NCBI RefSeq assembly: GCF_014643835.1
Contig: NZ_BMKD01000001.1
Coordinates: 434,001-498,000 of the forward strand
Direction of reading: 5' to 3'
Length of the DNA: 64,000 nucleotides
Source of the DNA: Mucilaginibacter rubeus
GTDB lineage: Bacteria; Bacteroidota; Bacteroidia; Sphingobacteriales; Sphingobacteriaceae
Below, one piece after another: positions 18,264 through 25,426 of the stretch. A model generated the notes under the pieces. The model saw only the letters and a program-made list of their open reading frames with translations. It searched no databases and was not told the DNA's origin. Each line of letters opens with the position of its first letter. Positions within the stretch are counted from its first letter, which is position 1. Both the position numbers and the translations under genes were made by a program.

Positions 18264-19655
18264 ATGAAAAAAAGCAGACTGACGCTCTTCATTTTTATCG
18301 CACTGGTATTGGGTGTGATAGCCGGTTATATTTATAACACCTACGTTTTCGCCGATCTTAATAAACAACTCAGTACCGCAGGTGCTGCAATTAAAAGTAT
18401 CGACAAAAAAATAGAAGCATTACCCGATACCTCAGTTGCAGCCTACAAAGACCTTAAGTTACAAAGAATTGCCCAGGTTAAATTGCAAGGCCAGGCTACA
18501 GATGCGCGGGAGGATAAACTTGAGCTTTATAACATCCTGAGCAAGATTTTTCTTAACCTCATTAAAATGATTGTGGCTCCATTGGTGTTTACCACATTGG
18601 TGGTAGGCGTAGCCAAGGTAGGGGATATCAAAGCCGTTGGCAGGATAGGTGGCAAAACCATGCTCTGGTTTATCAGCGCTACGCTGGTATCCTTATTATT
18701 AGGGATGCTATTGGTTAACCTGTTTGAGCCAGGCAAAACCATGCATTTGCCACTGCCTGATAGTCATTTAAGTACAGGCATTAAAAAAACGGCATTATCA
18801 TTAACCGAATTCGTTGGTCACGTTTTCCCTAAGAGTTTTATTGAGGCAATGGCCAATAATGAGATCTTACAGATTGTGGTGTTCTCTTTGTTTTTTGGCG
18901 TAGCTACCGCTGCTATAGGTGAGCAAGGTAAAATAGTGATCAAAGCGATGGATGCTTTTGCCCATGTGATTATGAAGATTACCGGTTATGTGATGAAAAT
19001 GGCCCCTTTAGCTGTATTTGGTGCCATAACTGCGGTAGTGGCCAAGCAAGGAATAGGTGTACTTTCAACCTATGGTATTTTTATCAGCGAGTTCTATTTT
19101 TCGCTCATCGTACTTTGGTCTGTGATTATATTAGCCGGGTATATTGTATTAAGAAAGCCGGTGTTCAGGCTGCTTAACAGTATTAAAGATGCTATGTTGA
19201 TAGCATTTAGTACTTCCACAAGTGAAGCGGCTTATCCAAAGGTATTGGAAGAACTGGAGAAATTTGGCTGTAGCAATAAAATAGTGAGCTTTGTATTGCC
19301 ATTGGGCTATTCGTTTAATTTGGATGGTTCAATGATGTATATGACCTTTGCATCATTGTTCCTGGCGCAATCATATGATATTCATCTTTCATTCGGGCAC
19401 CAGTTATCCATGTTGCTGGTGCTGATGCTTACCAGCAAAGGCGTGGCGGGTGTACCGAGGGCTTCGCTGGTGGTTATAGCAGGTACGCTGGCAATGTTCA
19501 ATATCCCGGAAGCTGGTTTGTTTTTGCTGATAGGCATTGATCCACTGCTTGATATGGGACGTTCAGCCACAAACGTATTAGGCAACGCTATGGCTACAGC
19601 GGTTGTGAGTAAGTGGGAAGGAGAAGAAGTAGGTACCCAAATAATAAGAGAATAA
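18264..19655 (+). CDS. Dicarboxylate/amino-acid:cation symporter (DAACS family)
   Basis: A 463-residue transporter of the GltP/DctA type, importing C4-dicarboxylates or acidic amino acids with Na+ or H+. The C-terminal substrate-binding core is intact: STSTSEAAYP (the serine-rich hairpin HP1), GYSFNLDGSMMYM (TM7 NMDGT-like), LTSKGVAGVPRAS (HP2) and DMGRSATNVLGNAMA (TM8). Between TM1 and TM2 there is an extra hydrophilic, coiled-coil-like segment of about 55 residues (~31-85), absent from well-known members, where it should lie outside the inner membrane. The gene appears monocistronic. Confidence 0.92.
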   Translation: MKKSRLTLFIFIALVLGVIAGYIYNTYVFADLNKQLSTAGAAIKSIDKKIEALPDTSVAAYKDLKLQRIAQVKLQGQATDAREDKLELYNILSKIFLNLIKMIVAPLVFTTLVVGVAKVGDIKAVGRIGGKTMLWFISATLVSLLLGMLLVNLFEPGKTMHLPLPDSHLSTGIKKTALSLTEFVGHVFPKSFIEAMANNEILQIVVFSLFFGVATAAIGEQGKIVIKAMDAFAHVIMKITGYVMKMAPLAVFGAITAVVAKQGIGVLSTYGIFISEFYFSLIVLWSVIILAGYIVLRKPVFRLLNSIKDAMLIAFSTSTSEAAYPKVLEELEKFGCSNKIVSFVLPLGYSFNLDGSMMYMTFASLFLAQSYDIHLSFGHQLSMLLVLMLTSKGVAGVPRASLVVIAGTLAMFNIPEAGLFLLIGIDPLLDMGRSATNVLGNAMATAVVSKWEGEEVGTQIIRE

Positions 19656-19689
19656 AACATGCCTTCATTGTGGGAAACCTGGAATCAGC

Positions 19690-19840
19690 AGTGATGGTAC
19701 ACAAAATATATTTCAGGGATATGCGCAGGGGCCGCGTTAGGGATTGCAGTGTAAAGCCCACAGCGCGGGTTGGGGTTGCGGGCAGGAAAGGCGAGGACTT
19801 GTAACGGAAAGCCCGGCCGCAGGCAACGCCCAAGTTTATA
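19690..19840. repeat. GC-rich structured intergenic stretch, candidate dispersed element
   Basis: The spacer between the symporter and the next gene (19656-20077) has no supported gene. This part is far more GC-rich than its surroundings and contains two similar words, GTGTAAAGCCC (19749-19759) and GTAACGGAAAGCCC (19801-19814), with self-complementary GCCC/GGGC blocks between them. I have seen similar 'AGGGATTG...GGAAAGCCC' intergenic sequences in Bacteroidota. Whether it is a decayed repeat or a structured RNA cannot be decided here. Confidence 0.4.
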
Positions 19841-19879
19841 AATAGATAAAAACATTCAATAATCAACAGCTTACAAGTA

Positions 19880-20021
19880 CGTCATTACAAGGAACAAGAC
19901 AAAAAACCCAAAGAGAACTCATTAATACCTATAAAATCAAATTATAGCTATCAATTAATAACGTCTGATAAAACATAGGCGCTCTGTAAAGTTCGCGATT
20001 GCTTCGTACCTCGCAATGACG
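19880..20021. mobile_element. MITE-like element with terminal inverted repeats
   Basis: The left end reads CGTCATTACAAGGAACAAG (19880-19898). The reverse complement of the right end (20002-20021) reads CGTCATTGCGAGGTACGAAG. They agree at most of the first 18 positions. The 142-base interval has no coding potential and is AT-rich inside. GTCATTGCGAGG...GAAGCAATC is a word common in short palindromic dispersed repeats of several phyla. No clear target-site duplication was seen. It is followed by short near-repeats of 'TTCACTAA' (20035-20070). Confidence 0.5.
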
Positions 20022-20077
20022 GGCGAAGAAATAAATTCACTAACTCACTAATTCAATAATTCACTAATTACTTACAT

Positions 20078-20584
20078 ATGTCTCCCCGTTTAAAAAAAGT
20101 ATTCCTGATCATGACTGTTGTGGTGCCGTTTATACTGTACTGCGTTTATTATTATGGTATGATGATCAAGAATGCACCATACCGTTTTGTTGATTTTGAA
20201 TCGATCAGTTTCCAATATGGTCATAAGGATAGCCTTGTGAACAAATATGATTCACATACCGGCATGTTCCAATATCTCGACAAGCGTGATTCGTTGGTTA
20301 AAGAGCATTTACGTTTAACCAAAGACGACCTGTTATACCTCCACCGTAAAGCTGCCGATCTGGGTTTCTGGGATTTTCCGTCGAAGGAAACGGGTGATAC
20401 GTCAAAAGTTGCTGATGGAAAAGCTGTTCGGTACATTATTGAGTTCAAATACAAGGAAAAAACCAAGCGCGTGATCTTTGATACTGATTACTTTGGTAAT
20501 CCTAAACTAATTGATGCTAATCAGCGATTGATAGCCGAGATTCAGAAAAAACTTACCGACGTAGAGAACCGTGGTAAAAAATAA
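20078..20584 (+). CDS. Hypothetical single-span membrane protein
   Basis: A 168-residue protein with one N-terminal membrane segment (~8-28) and a soluble remainder predicted as mixed alpha/beta, probably periplasmic or envelope-facing. Features include FDTDYFGNPKLIDAN near the C-terminus and a basic last turn. I do not recognise a family. It precedes the rplU promoter by about 10 bases, so it is not part of the ribosomal operon. Confidence 0.65.
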   Translation: MSPRLKKVFLIMTVVVPFILYCVYYYGMMIKNAPYRFVDFESISFQYGHKDSLVNKYDSHTGMFQYLDKRDSLVKEHLRLTKDDLLYLHRKAADLGFWDFPSKETGDTSKVADGKAVRYIIEFKYKEKTKRVIFDTDYFGNPKLIDANQRLIAEIQKKLTDVENRGKK

Positions 20585-20596
20585 AATATTGGGATG

Positions 20597-20627
20597 TTGT
20601 TTATTAAATAATCAATCCCTATATTTG
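20597..20627 (+). promoter_or_regulatory. Strong Bacteroidota-type promoter of rplU-rpmA
   Basis: TTG at 20597-20599, a 20-base spacer, then TATATTTG at 20620-20627. Both elements match the -33/-7 consensus of the primary sigma factor of Bacteroidota exactly and at the usual spacing. The rplU start codon follows 32 bases after the -7 element. Confidence 0.8.
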
Positions 20628-20659
20628 CACCTCGAAATTTAAAACAATATTTAACAAAC

Positions 20660-20968
20660 ATGTACGCAATAGTAAGTATAGCAGGACAGCAATTTAAAGT
20701 TGCCAAAGACCAGCAGATCTTTGTACACAGGTTACAAGGCGATGAAGGCGCTAGTATTGAATTTGACAGTGTATTGTTAGCAGAAAACGAAGGTAAATTC
20801 AAATTAGGTTCTGATTTGAAAGGTGCTAAAGTATCGGCTAAGATCGTGTCACATTTAAAAGGTGATAAAGTAATTATCTTCAAAAAGAAAAGAAGAAAAG
20901 GTTACAAAAAGAAAAACGGTCACCGTCAGCAATTTACCAAAATCGAGATCACCGGTATTACATTATAA
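20660..20968 (+). CDS. rplU: 50S ribosomal protein L21
   Basis: A 102-residue L21, which binds 23S rRNA in the large subunit. MYAIVSIAGQQFKV at the N-terminus and KKKRRKGYKKKNGHRQQFT near the C-terminus are the typical rRNA-binding signatures. It is followed by rpmA after 49 bases, the usual bacterial order. Confidence 0.98.
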   Translation: MYAIVSIAGQQFKVAKDQQIFVHRLQGDEGASIEFDSVLLAENEGKFKLGSDLKGAKVSAKIVSHLKGDKVIIFKKKRRKGYKKKNGHRQQFTKIEITGITL

Positions 20969-21017
20969 TTAAAGGTTGAACCGGAGTTGTTCTGCAATTC
21001 CATAAAAGATATAAAAA

Positions 21018-21440
21018 ATGGCACATAAGAAAGGGGCCGGTAGTTCAAGAAACGGTCGTGAGTCACATAGCAAGCGTTTAGGTATCAAAATTTTCGGTGG
21101 TCAGCCAGCAATTGCAGGTAACATCATCGTACGTCAGCGTGGTACTAAACACAACCCAGGCTTAAACGTTGGTCTTGGTAAAGATCATACTTTATTTGCA
21201 CTGGCCGAAGGTATCGTAGTTTTCAAAAAGAAAGCTGATAACCGTTCATACGTATCAGTAGTTCCATTTGAAGCTGCTGAAGTTGAAGAAGTAGCTGCAC
21301 CTGCACCAAAAGCTAAAAAAGAAGCTGTAGCTGTTGAAGCTCCTGCTGCTGAAGAAGCTCCAAAAGCAAAGAAAGCTGCTGCACCAAAAGCTAAAAAAGA
21401 AGAAGCTGCTGATGCTGCTGAAGAAATTGTAGCTGAATAA
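21018..21440 (+). CDS. rpmA: 50S ribosomal protein L27 with long Ala/Lys-rich tail
   Basis: The first ~85 residues are a normal L27 ([37 protein letters not shown]), whose N-terminus reaches the peptidyl-transferase centre; there is no cleavable N-terminal extension of the Firmicutes type. Residues ~88-140 form an added low-complexity tail of Ala, Glu, Lys and Pro with repeats of APKAKKE, resembling histone H1-like tails. Typical L27 proteins end near residue 85-95. The tail is translated in the same frame and ends just before a strong terminator. Confidence 0.97.
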   Translation: MAHKKGAGSSRNGRESHSKRLGIKIFGGQPAIAGNIIVRQRGTKHNPGLNVGLGKDHTLFALAEGIVVFKKKADNRSYVSVVPFEAAEVEEVAAPAPKAKKEAVAVEAPAAEEAPKAKKAAAPKAKKEEAADAAEEIVAE

Positions 21441-21464
21441 TCAGTTAACAAATATTAGGATATG

Positions 21465-21500
21465 AAAAATCCCGGGCAATTTTGATCGGGATTTTTTATT
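21465..21500 (+). terminator. Intrinsic terminator of rplU-rpmA
   Basis: A 10-base stem, AAAAATCCCG (21465-21474) with CGGGATTTTT (21487-21496), a 12-base loop and a run of T. It could also serve the convergent TonB-like gene from the other side. Confidence 0.85.
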
Positions 21501-21506
21501 TTGTGA

Positions 21507-21923
21507 TTATTCGTCAGATTGCAGCATAAAACAACTAATAGGAGAACTATACAAAACCCTTACCGGTTTGCCATTAATACGCCCCGGTTTCCATTTTGGT
21601 GATTTGTTTACATGAGCAATGAATGCTTTGCACATTGCTTCGTTTATTTTCCTCCTGACATTGGCATGCGTTACACTTCCGTCGGTTTCTATAATCATTT
21701 GTATAAGAAAACTGGCCTGTGTATTCTCTTTGTCGTAGTCTTCTGGTATCGGTACTTTAAAAAGATAATTTGTCCACTTTTCTGTGCCTCCGGGAAATTC
21801 TGGCTGTACATCTACTGTTTTATAAACTGTTGTATTTGGTTTAACATGCTCCCTTTTAGCTTTGCCTTGTGCAAACAACGCAACAGGTAATATAATCAAA
21901 CCAAATACAAGCAGATATCTCAT
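21507..21923 (-). CDS. Secreted TonB C-terminal-domain protein
   Basis: A 138-residue protein with a signal peptide (cut after FAQ) and a TonB C-terminal-like domain: VQPEFPGGTEKW, then ETDGSVTHANVRR, a helix ending in KSPKWKPGRINGKPVRV and a final strand. There is no Pro-rich linker and no membrane anchor beyond the signal, so it cannot span the periplasm like classical TonB. It lies 4 bases after the M1 peptidase gene, as the last gene of a five-gene group. Confidence 0.82.
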   Translation of the reverse strand: MRYLLVFGLIILPVALFAQGKAKREHVKPNTTVYKTVDVQPEFPGGTEKWTNYLFKVPIPEDYDKENTQASFLIQMIIETDGSVTHANVRRKINEAMCKAFIAHVNKSPKWKPGRINGKPVRVLYSSPISCFMLQSDE

Positions 21924-21927
21924 GTGT

Positions 21928-23520
21928 TTATTCGATGACCAGTTTCTTTAAATAGTAAGTATCAGGATCAATAACCGGCATAGTTTTGCTGGTTATGGTA
22001 ATGCCTTTTTTATCAAGCGTATAGCGTTTAGTAATGCCATCTGCAGTGATATCAATTGGCAATGGCATATCGATATTGAGCAACTGAACCTGGTATTTAT
22101 CGCCACGTTGGGCCTTAACATGTACTTCCAGTTTATTGGTTGAATAGATGTACAAATCAAACAGCGGCTTGAGATCCTTACCTGCAGCCTTGCTAAAATA
22201 CTGCATTACATCATCTGTACCGGCCAAATTACTGTAGGTATAACGCGGGTCGGTAACAAAGCCTTTAAGAGTAGGGAAGAAGGTACTATCGCCCATAATA
22301 TACCTGAGTGTATGCATAAAGAAAGCCCCTTTACCATAGATATCACCATTATAAGCTGATTCCTCATCGATATCTTTCCCGATAACAAGCGGGATTTTAT
22401 TGCCGAATGACAGTGCTGAACTTTGGAAAAATTTGATATAAGCTTTTTCGCCTTCAAATTCCCTTACGTACAGCGCGTCGCCATAAGTACAGATGCCCTC
22501 GTGGATCCAGTAATCGGCCCAATCCTTAGCGGTAACTTTATTGCCCCACCATTCGTGGCCAAACTCGTGGTGCATGAGGCCGTCATAATCCTCGCCGCCA
22601 ACTTTGGTATATTTAAATTTGGCGCCGTAGGCATTCATGGTTTGATGCTCCATGCCCAGGTGAGGGGTTTCAACGATGCCTATCTTTTCTTTTGCCCAGG
22701 GATATTCGCCAAAGTATTTCTCCTGTTCTTTGATGGTTTTTACAAAAATATCGAGGTGATGCTCGGCTTTGGCGGCATGTTCCTTTAATACATAAAACTG
22801 GATAGGTACATTATGCCCATCTACAGTAGTATACGGACGAGTTACTACGGTATAGTCACCTGCATTGAACAAGATACTGTAATTGTTAATGGTGTATTTG
22901 GTTTGCCAATGGAAAGTTGCTGTTCCCTTTTGTTTGCTTACACTTTTTAACAACCCCGGACCTGCAACTACAAGATCTTTAGGAACGGTGATGAACATGT
23001 CTACACCCTCGTTTGGTTCGTCGGAGGGGTGATCTTTACAAGGGAAATACAATTTGCCGCCTGTACCTTCGGCCGTGATGGCCATCCACTGGTGTCTGGT
23101 CGAGTCTTGTGTCCAGATAAAACCGTCGTCCCATGGTGGGCGACGGGCAACATGGGGCTTACCGCCATAAATTACTTTCACGCTTGCTTTACCTGCTGAC
23201 AATTCTTTGGCTGTATTAATTGTAATTAGATTGTTTTTGTAGTCAAAAGGTTCTTGTTTACCATTTACCAATATTTTGCTGATAGTTAAAGAATCTAACA
23301 GGTCAAACAATAAGACTTTGGTAGGCTGTGCCATAATTACATCAATGGTGGCGAAACCGTCGATAGTTTTTTGTACAGGATCAACAGCAAGCGAAATGGT
23401 ATAATGTCGCACATCCATAATGGCTTGTTCTGGTTTAAGTTTTCCGCCAGATGTTAGGGTTTGGGCATGAACATATCCCGCAAAAAAGAGGATAGTTGAA
23501 ATTAATATGACTTTTTTCAT
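21928..23520 (-). CDS. M1 family metallopeptidase (aminopeptidase)
   Basis: A 530-residue secreted zinc peptidase with signal peptide (cut after VHAQ). The zinc site is complete: H318-E-F-G-H322 and E341, at the 18-residue spacing of the gluzincins. LGMEHQTMNAYG corresponds to the exopeptidase GAMEN-type motif. It lacks the long helical C-terminal domain of PepN, so it is the short M1 form common in Bacteroidota. It should remove N-terminal residues from peptides in the periplasm or outside the cell. TonB-like genes lie on both sides within 6 bases. Confidence 0.93.
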   Translation of the reverse strand: MKKVILISTILFFAGYVHAQTLTSGGKLKPEQAIMDVRHYTISLAVDPVQKTIDGFATIDVIMAQPTKVLLFDLLDSLTISKILVNGKQEPFDYKNNLITINTAKELSAGKASVKVIYGGKPHVARRPPWDDGFIWTQDSTRHQWMAITAEGTGGKLYFPCKDHPSDEPNEGVDMFITVPKDLVVAGPGLLKSVSKQKGTATFHWQTKYTINNYSILFNAGDYTVVTRPYTTVDGHNVPIQFYVLKEHAAKAEHHLDIFVKTIKEQEKYFGEYPWAKEKIGIVETPHLGMEHQTMNAYGAKFKYTKVGGEDYDGLMHHEFGHEWWGNKVTAKDWADYWIHEGICTYGDALYVREFEGEKAYIKFFQSSALSFGNKIPLVIGKDIDEESAYNGDIYGKGAFFMHTLRYIMGDSTFFPTLKGFVTDPRYTYSNLAGTDDVMQYFSKAAGKDLKPLFDLYIYSTNKLEVHVKAQRGDKYQVQLLNIDMPLPIDITADGITKRYTLDKKGITITSKTMPVIDPDTYYLKKLVIE

Positions 23521-23526
23521 AGAATA

Positions 23527-23922
23527 TTAATGGCTACGTTTAAAGTTAATGGGTAAAGCATATTGAACCCTTACAGGCTGACCTCCCCGCATACCGGGTT
23601 TCCAAGGGGGAGACATTTTTATAAGCCGTAGCGCTTCTGCATCCGTTGCTTCAGATAAGCTTTTGGCAATTTTTATATCGCTAAGGCTTCCATCTTTTTC
23701 TACTACAAATAGAACATATACTCTGCCTTCAATTGTTTCTCCTTTGGGATATTTAAAATTTTCATCAATGAACATGGCGAGCCTATGGAGCCCACCCGGA
23801 AATACAGGAACTTGTTCAACTGATGTAAATATGGGTTCTTTAGCCTTTGTTGTATCAGTTGTTTGAGCTTTTGCTGCCAGGGCTCCCATTATGAACATCG
23901 CAGCTGACAAGATTCTTTTCAT
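23527..23922 (-). CDS. Secreted TonB C-terminal-domain protein
   Basis: A 131-residue protein: signal peptide (cut after AKAQ), about 20 residues of linker, then a TonB C-terminal domain (VPVFPGGLHRLAMF, GRVYVLFVVEKDGSLSDIKI, PPWKPGMRGGQPVRV). It ends 6 bases before the M1 peptidase start. The domain order is the same as in its two neighbours, but the sequences differ enough that recent duplication is unlikely. Confidence 0.85.
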   Translation of the reverse strand: MKRILSAAMFIMGALAAKAQTTDTTKAKEPIFTSVEQVPVFPGGLHRLAMFIDENFKYPKGETIEGRVYVLFVVEKDGSLSDIKIAKSLSEATDAEALRLIKMSPPWKPGMRGGQPVRVQYALPINFKRSH

Positions 23923-23959
23923 TTACCCTTTGTTCCTTAGTGAAATTTATGATAATTGA

Positions 23960-24349
23960 TCAATTAACTTTTGTGCTATCTAAAACCTGTACAGCCTGCA
24001 TTGTATAAAATTGTATGGGGACGGAATATTTTGATTTGATAAAATGACCGTCACGCATTGCAGGGACCCATCTTTCTGACAGGGCGATCACTCGTAAAGC
24101 TTCTTTATTAAAAGGTTGGCTCATCCCTTTAACAACTTTCAAGTCGGTTAAACGGCCGTCGTTTTCAACAAAAAAGCTTATGGTAACAATGCCTTCTCCG
24201 CCGCTTACATCTTTTGGCCATTTCAAATTTTCTTTTAAAAATTCATGAAATGCCTTATCGCCACCACGGAAATGCGGAGGCGTAAGTTTTTGCGCCTTAG
24301 CGCTTAATGAAACCATTAAAATGATAAGGATGGGTGAAAATTTCTTCAT
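23960..24349 (-). CDS. Secreted TonB C-terminal-domain protein
   Basis: A 129-residue protein with signal peptide (cut after AKAQ) followed directly by a TonB C-terminal-like domain (HFRGGDKAFHEFL, GIVTISFFVENDGRLTDLKVV, ERWVPAMRDGHF). It is the first of the three TonB-like genes, 13 bases downstream of the polyprenyl synthetase gene. Confidence 0.82.
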   Translation of the reverse strand: MKKFSPILIILMVSLSAKAQKLTPPHFRGGDKAFHEFLKENLKWPKDVSGGEGIVTISFFVENDGRLTDLKVVKGMSQPFNKEALRVIALSERWVPAMRDGHFIKSKYSVPIQFYTMQAVQVLDSTKVN

Positions 24350-24362
24350 CCTTAAATATAAA

Positions 24363-25337
24363 TCAATTCTCCCTCACCAGCAAGCCGTCTGCAAAATCTC
24401 GCAGGTATTGTTTATGATCTTCGGGCAGATCAATAGCGTCGAGGGCTGCAAAAGCTTTATCGGCATAGGTCTGCATGGCTTTTTCAGCATGCTGCCTGAT
24501 ATCAAGTTCGTTGTAAATGTTTGTTATGGCTTTAACTTTTTCTGCATTGTCAAATTCAGTAGCGCTCAGCCATCGGTTTAGCGTTTGTGCCTGGCTGCCT
24601 TTTGTCAGTTCAAGGGCCCTGATTAGCAAAAAAGTTTTTTTATTGGAGATGATATCGCCGCCAACCTGCTTGCCAAACTTTTCAGGATCGCCATAAACAT
24701 CCAGTATGTCGTCCTGTAGCTGGAAGGCTATACCAAGGTTAACCCCGAAAGAATCAATCAAATCAGCGTCGGTTAAAGCTGCACCGCCAATGATGGAGCC
24801 GATTTTTAATGTACCACCTAACAGTACAGCAGTTTTAAGGCGGATCATGTTGATATATTCTTCAATACTTACATTGTTACGCTGTTCAAAGCTCATATCA
24901 ATTTGCTGGCCTTCGCATACGCCGGTCGCAGTATCGTTAAAAACGTCAAGTACATTACGCAAAATGCTGTCATCAACCTTCATCATCATGCGGTTGGCTT
25001 CTACCATCATGGCATCGCCGGAGAGGATAGCAACATTGGCGTTCCATTTTTCATGCACAGTTGCTTTGCCACGGCGGAGCGGGGCTTTATCCATAATATC
25101 ATCATGCATCAGCGTGAAATTATGGAATACCTCTATAGCCAGTGCGGGTTCAATAGCCTTGTCAACGTCGCCGCCAAAAAGGTCACAGGCCAGCAGGAGC
25201 AGGGCAGGGCGCATACGTTTTCCGCCAATAGATAAAATATAGCTTATCGGTTCATACAGATCGGCCGGGTAAGCGGGATAGCTTAGTCTGCCTACTGCAT
25301 CATTTATTAGTAACTGTAACTCTGTAAGTTGTTTCAT
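24363..25337 (-). CDS. Polyprenyl (geranylgeranyl/farnesyl-type) diphosphate synthase
   Basis: A 324-residue trans-prenyltransferase condensing isopentenyl diphosphate with allylic diphosphates. It has GGKRMRP (38-44), the first aspartate-rich motif DDIMD (79-83) with RR at 88-89, and the second DDILD (209-213). Phe74, five residues before the first motif, is the position where an aromatic residue limits chain growth, which favours a C15-C20 product over a long quinone tail. Precursors for carotenoids or other terpenoids are therefore plausible. It heads the group containing three TonB-like genes and the M1 peptidase; the link is probably only transcriptional. Confidence 0.92.
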   Translation of the reverse strand: MKQLTELQLLINDAVGRLSYPAYPADLYEPISYILSIGGKRMRPALLLLACDLFGGDVDKAIEPALAIEVFHNFTLMHDDIMDKAPLRRGKATVHEKWNANVAILSGDAMMVEANRMMMKVDDSILRNVLDVFNDTATGVCEGQQIDMSFEQRNNVSIEEYINMIRLKTAVLLGGTLKIGSIIGGAALTDADLIDSFGVNLGIAFQLQDDILDVYGDPEKFGKQVGGDIISNKKTFLLIRALELTKGSQAQTLNRWLSATEFDNAEKVKAITNIYNELDIRQHAEKAMQTYADKAFAALDAIDLPEDHKQYLRDFADGLLVREN

Positions 25338-25347
25338 TTATTTACGG

Positions 25348-25425
25348 GAACCCTGATTTTCTTGATTTTAGGATCGACTTGATTATAAATATCAGGAAAT
25401 CCTAAAATCAAGAAAATCACGGTTC
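25348..25425. repeat. Long palindromic repeat, probable terminator of rnr
   Basis: Arms at 25348-25374 and 25399-25425 are 27 bases each with a single mismatch, around a 24-base loop; the inner 21 bases are perfectly complementary. The core word is GATTTTCTTGATTTTAGGAT. The right arm ends one base before the rnr stop codon and the left arm lies 10 bases upstream of the polyprenyl synthetase start. The sequence style matches repeated hairpins I know from Sphingobacteriaceae genomes. Confidence 0.75.
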
Positions 25426-25426
25426 A

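Noticed and set aside
20035-20070. Short TTCACTAA-like tandem words as a CRISPR-like array
   Set aside because: Units are only 8-12 bases, irregular and unspaced; no cas genes in the window.
24706-25242. 178-codon plus-strand ORF
   Set aside because: Lies antisense within the polyprenyl synthetase gene, whose motifs are intact; no independent support.
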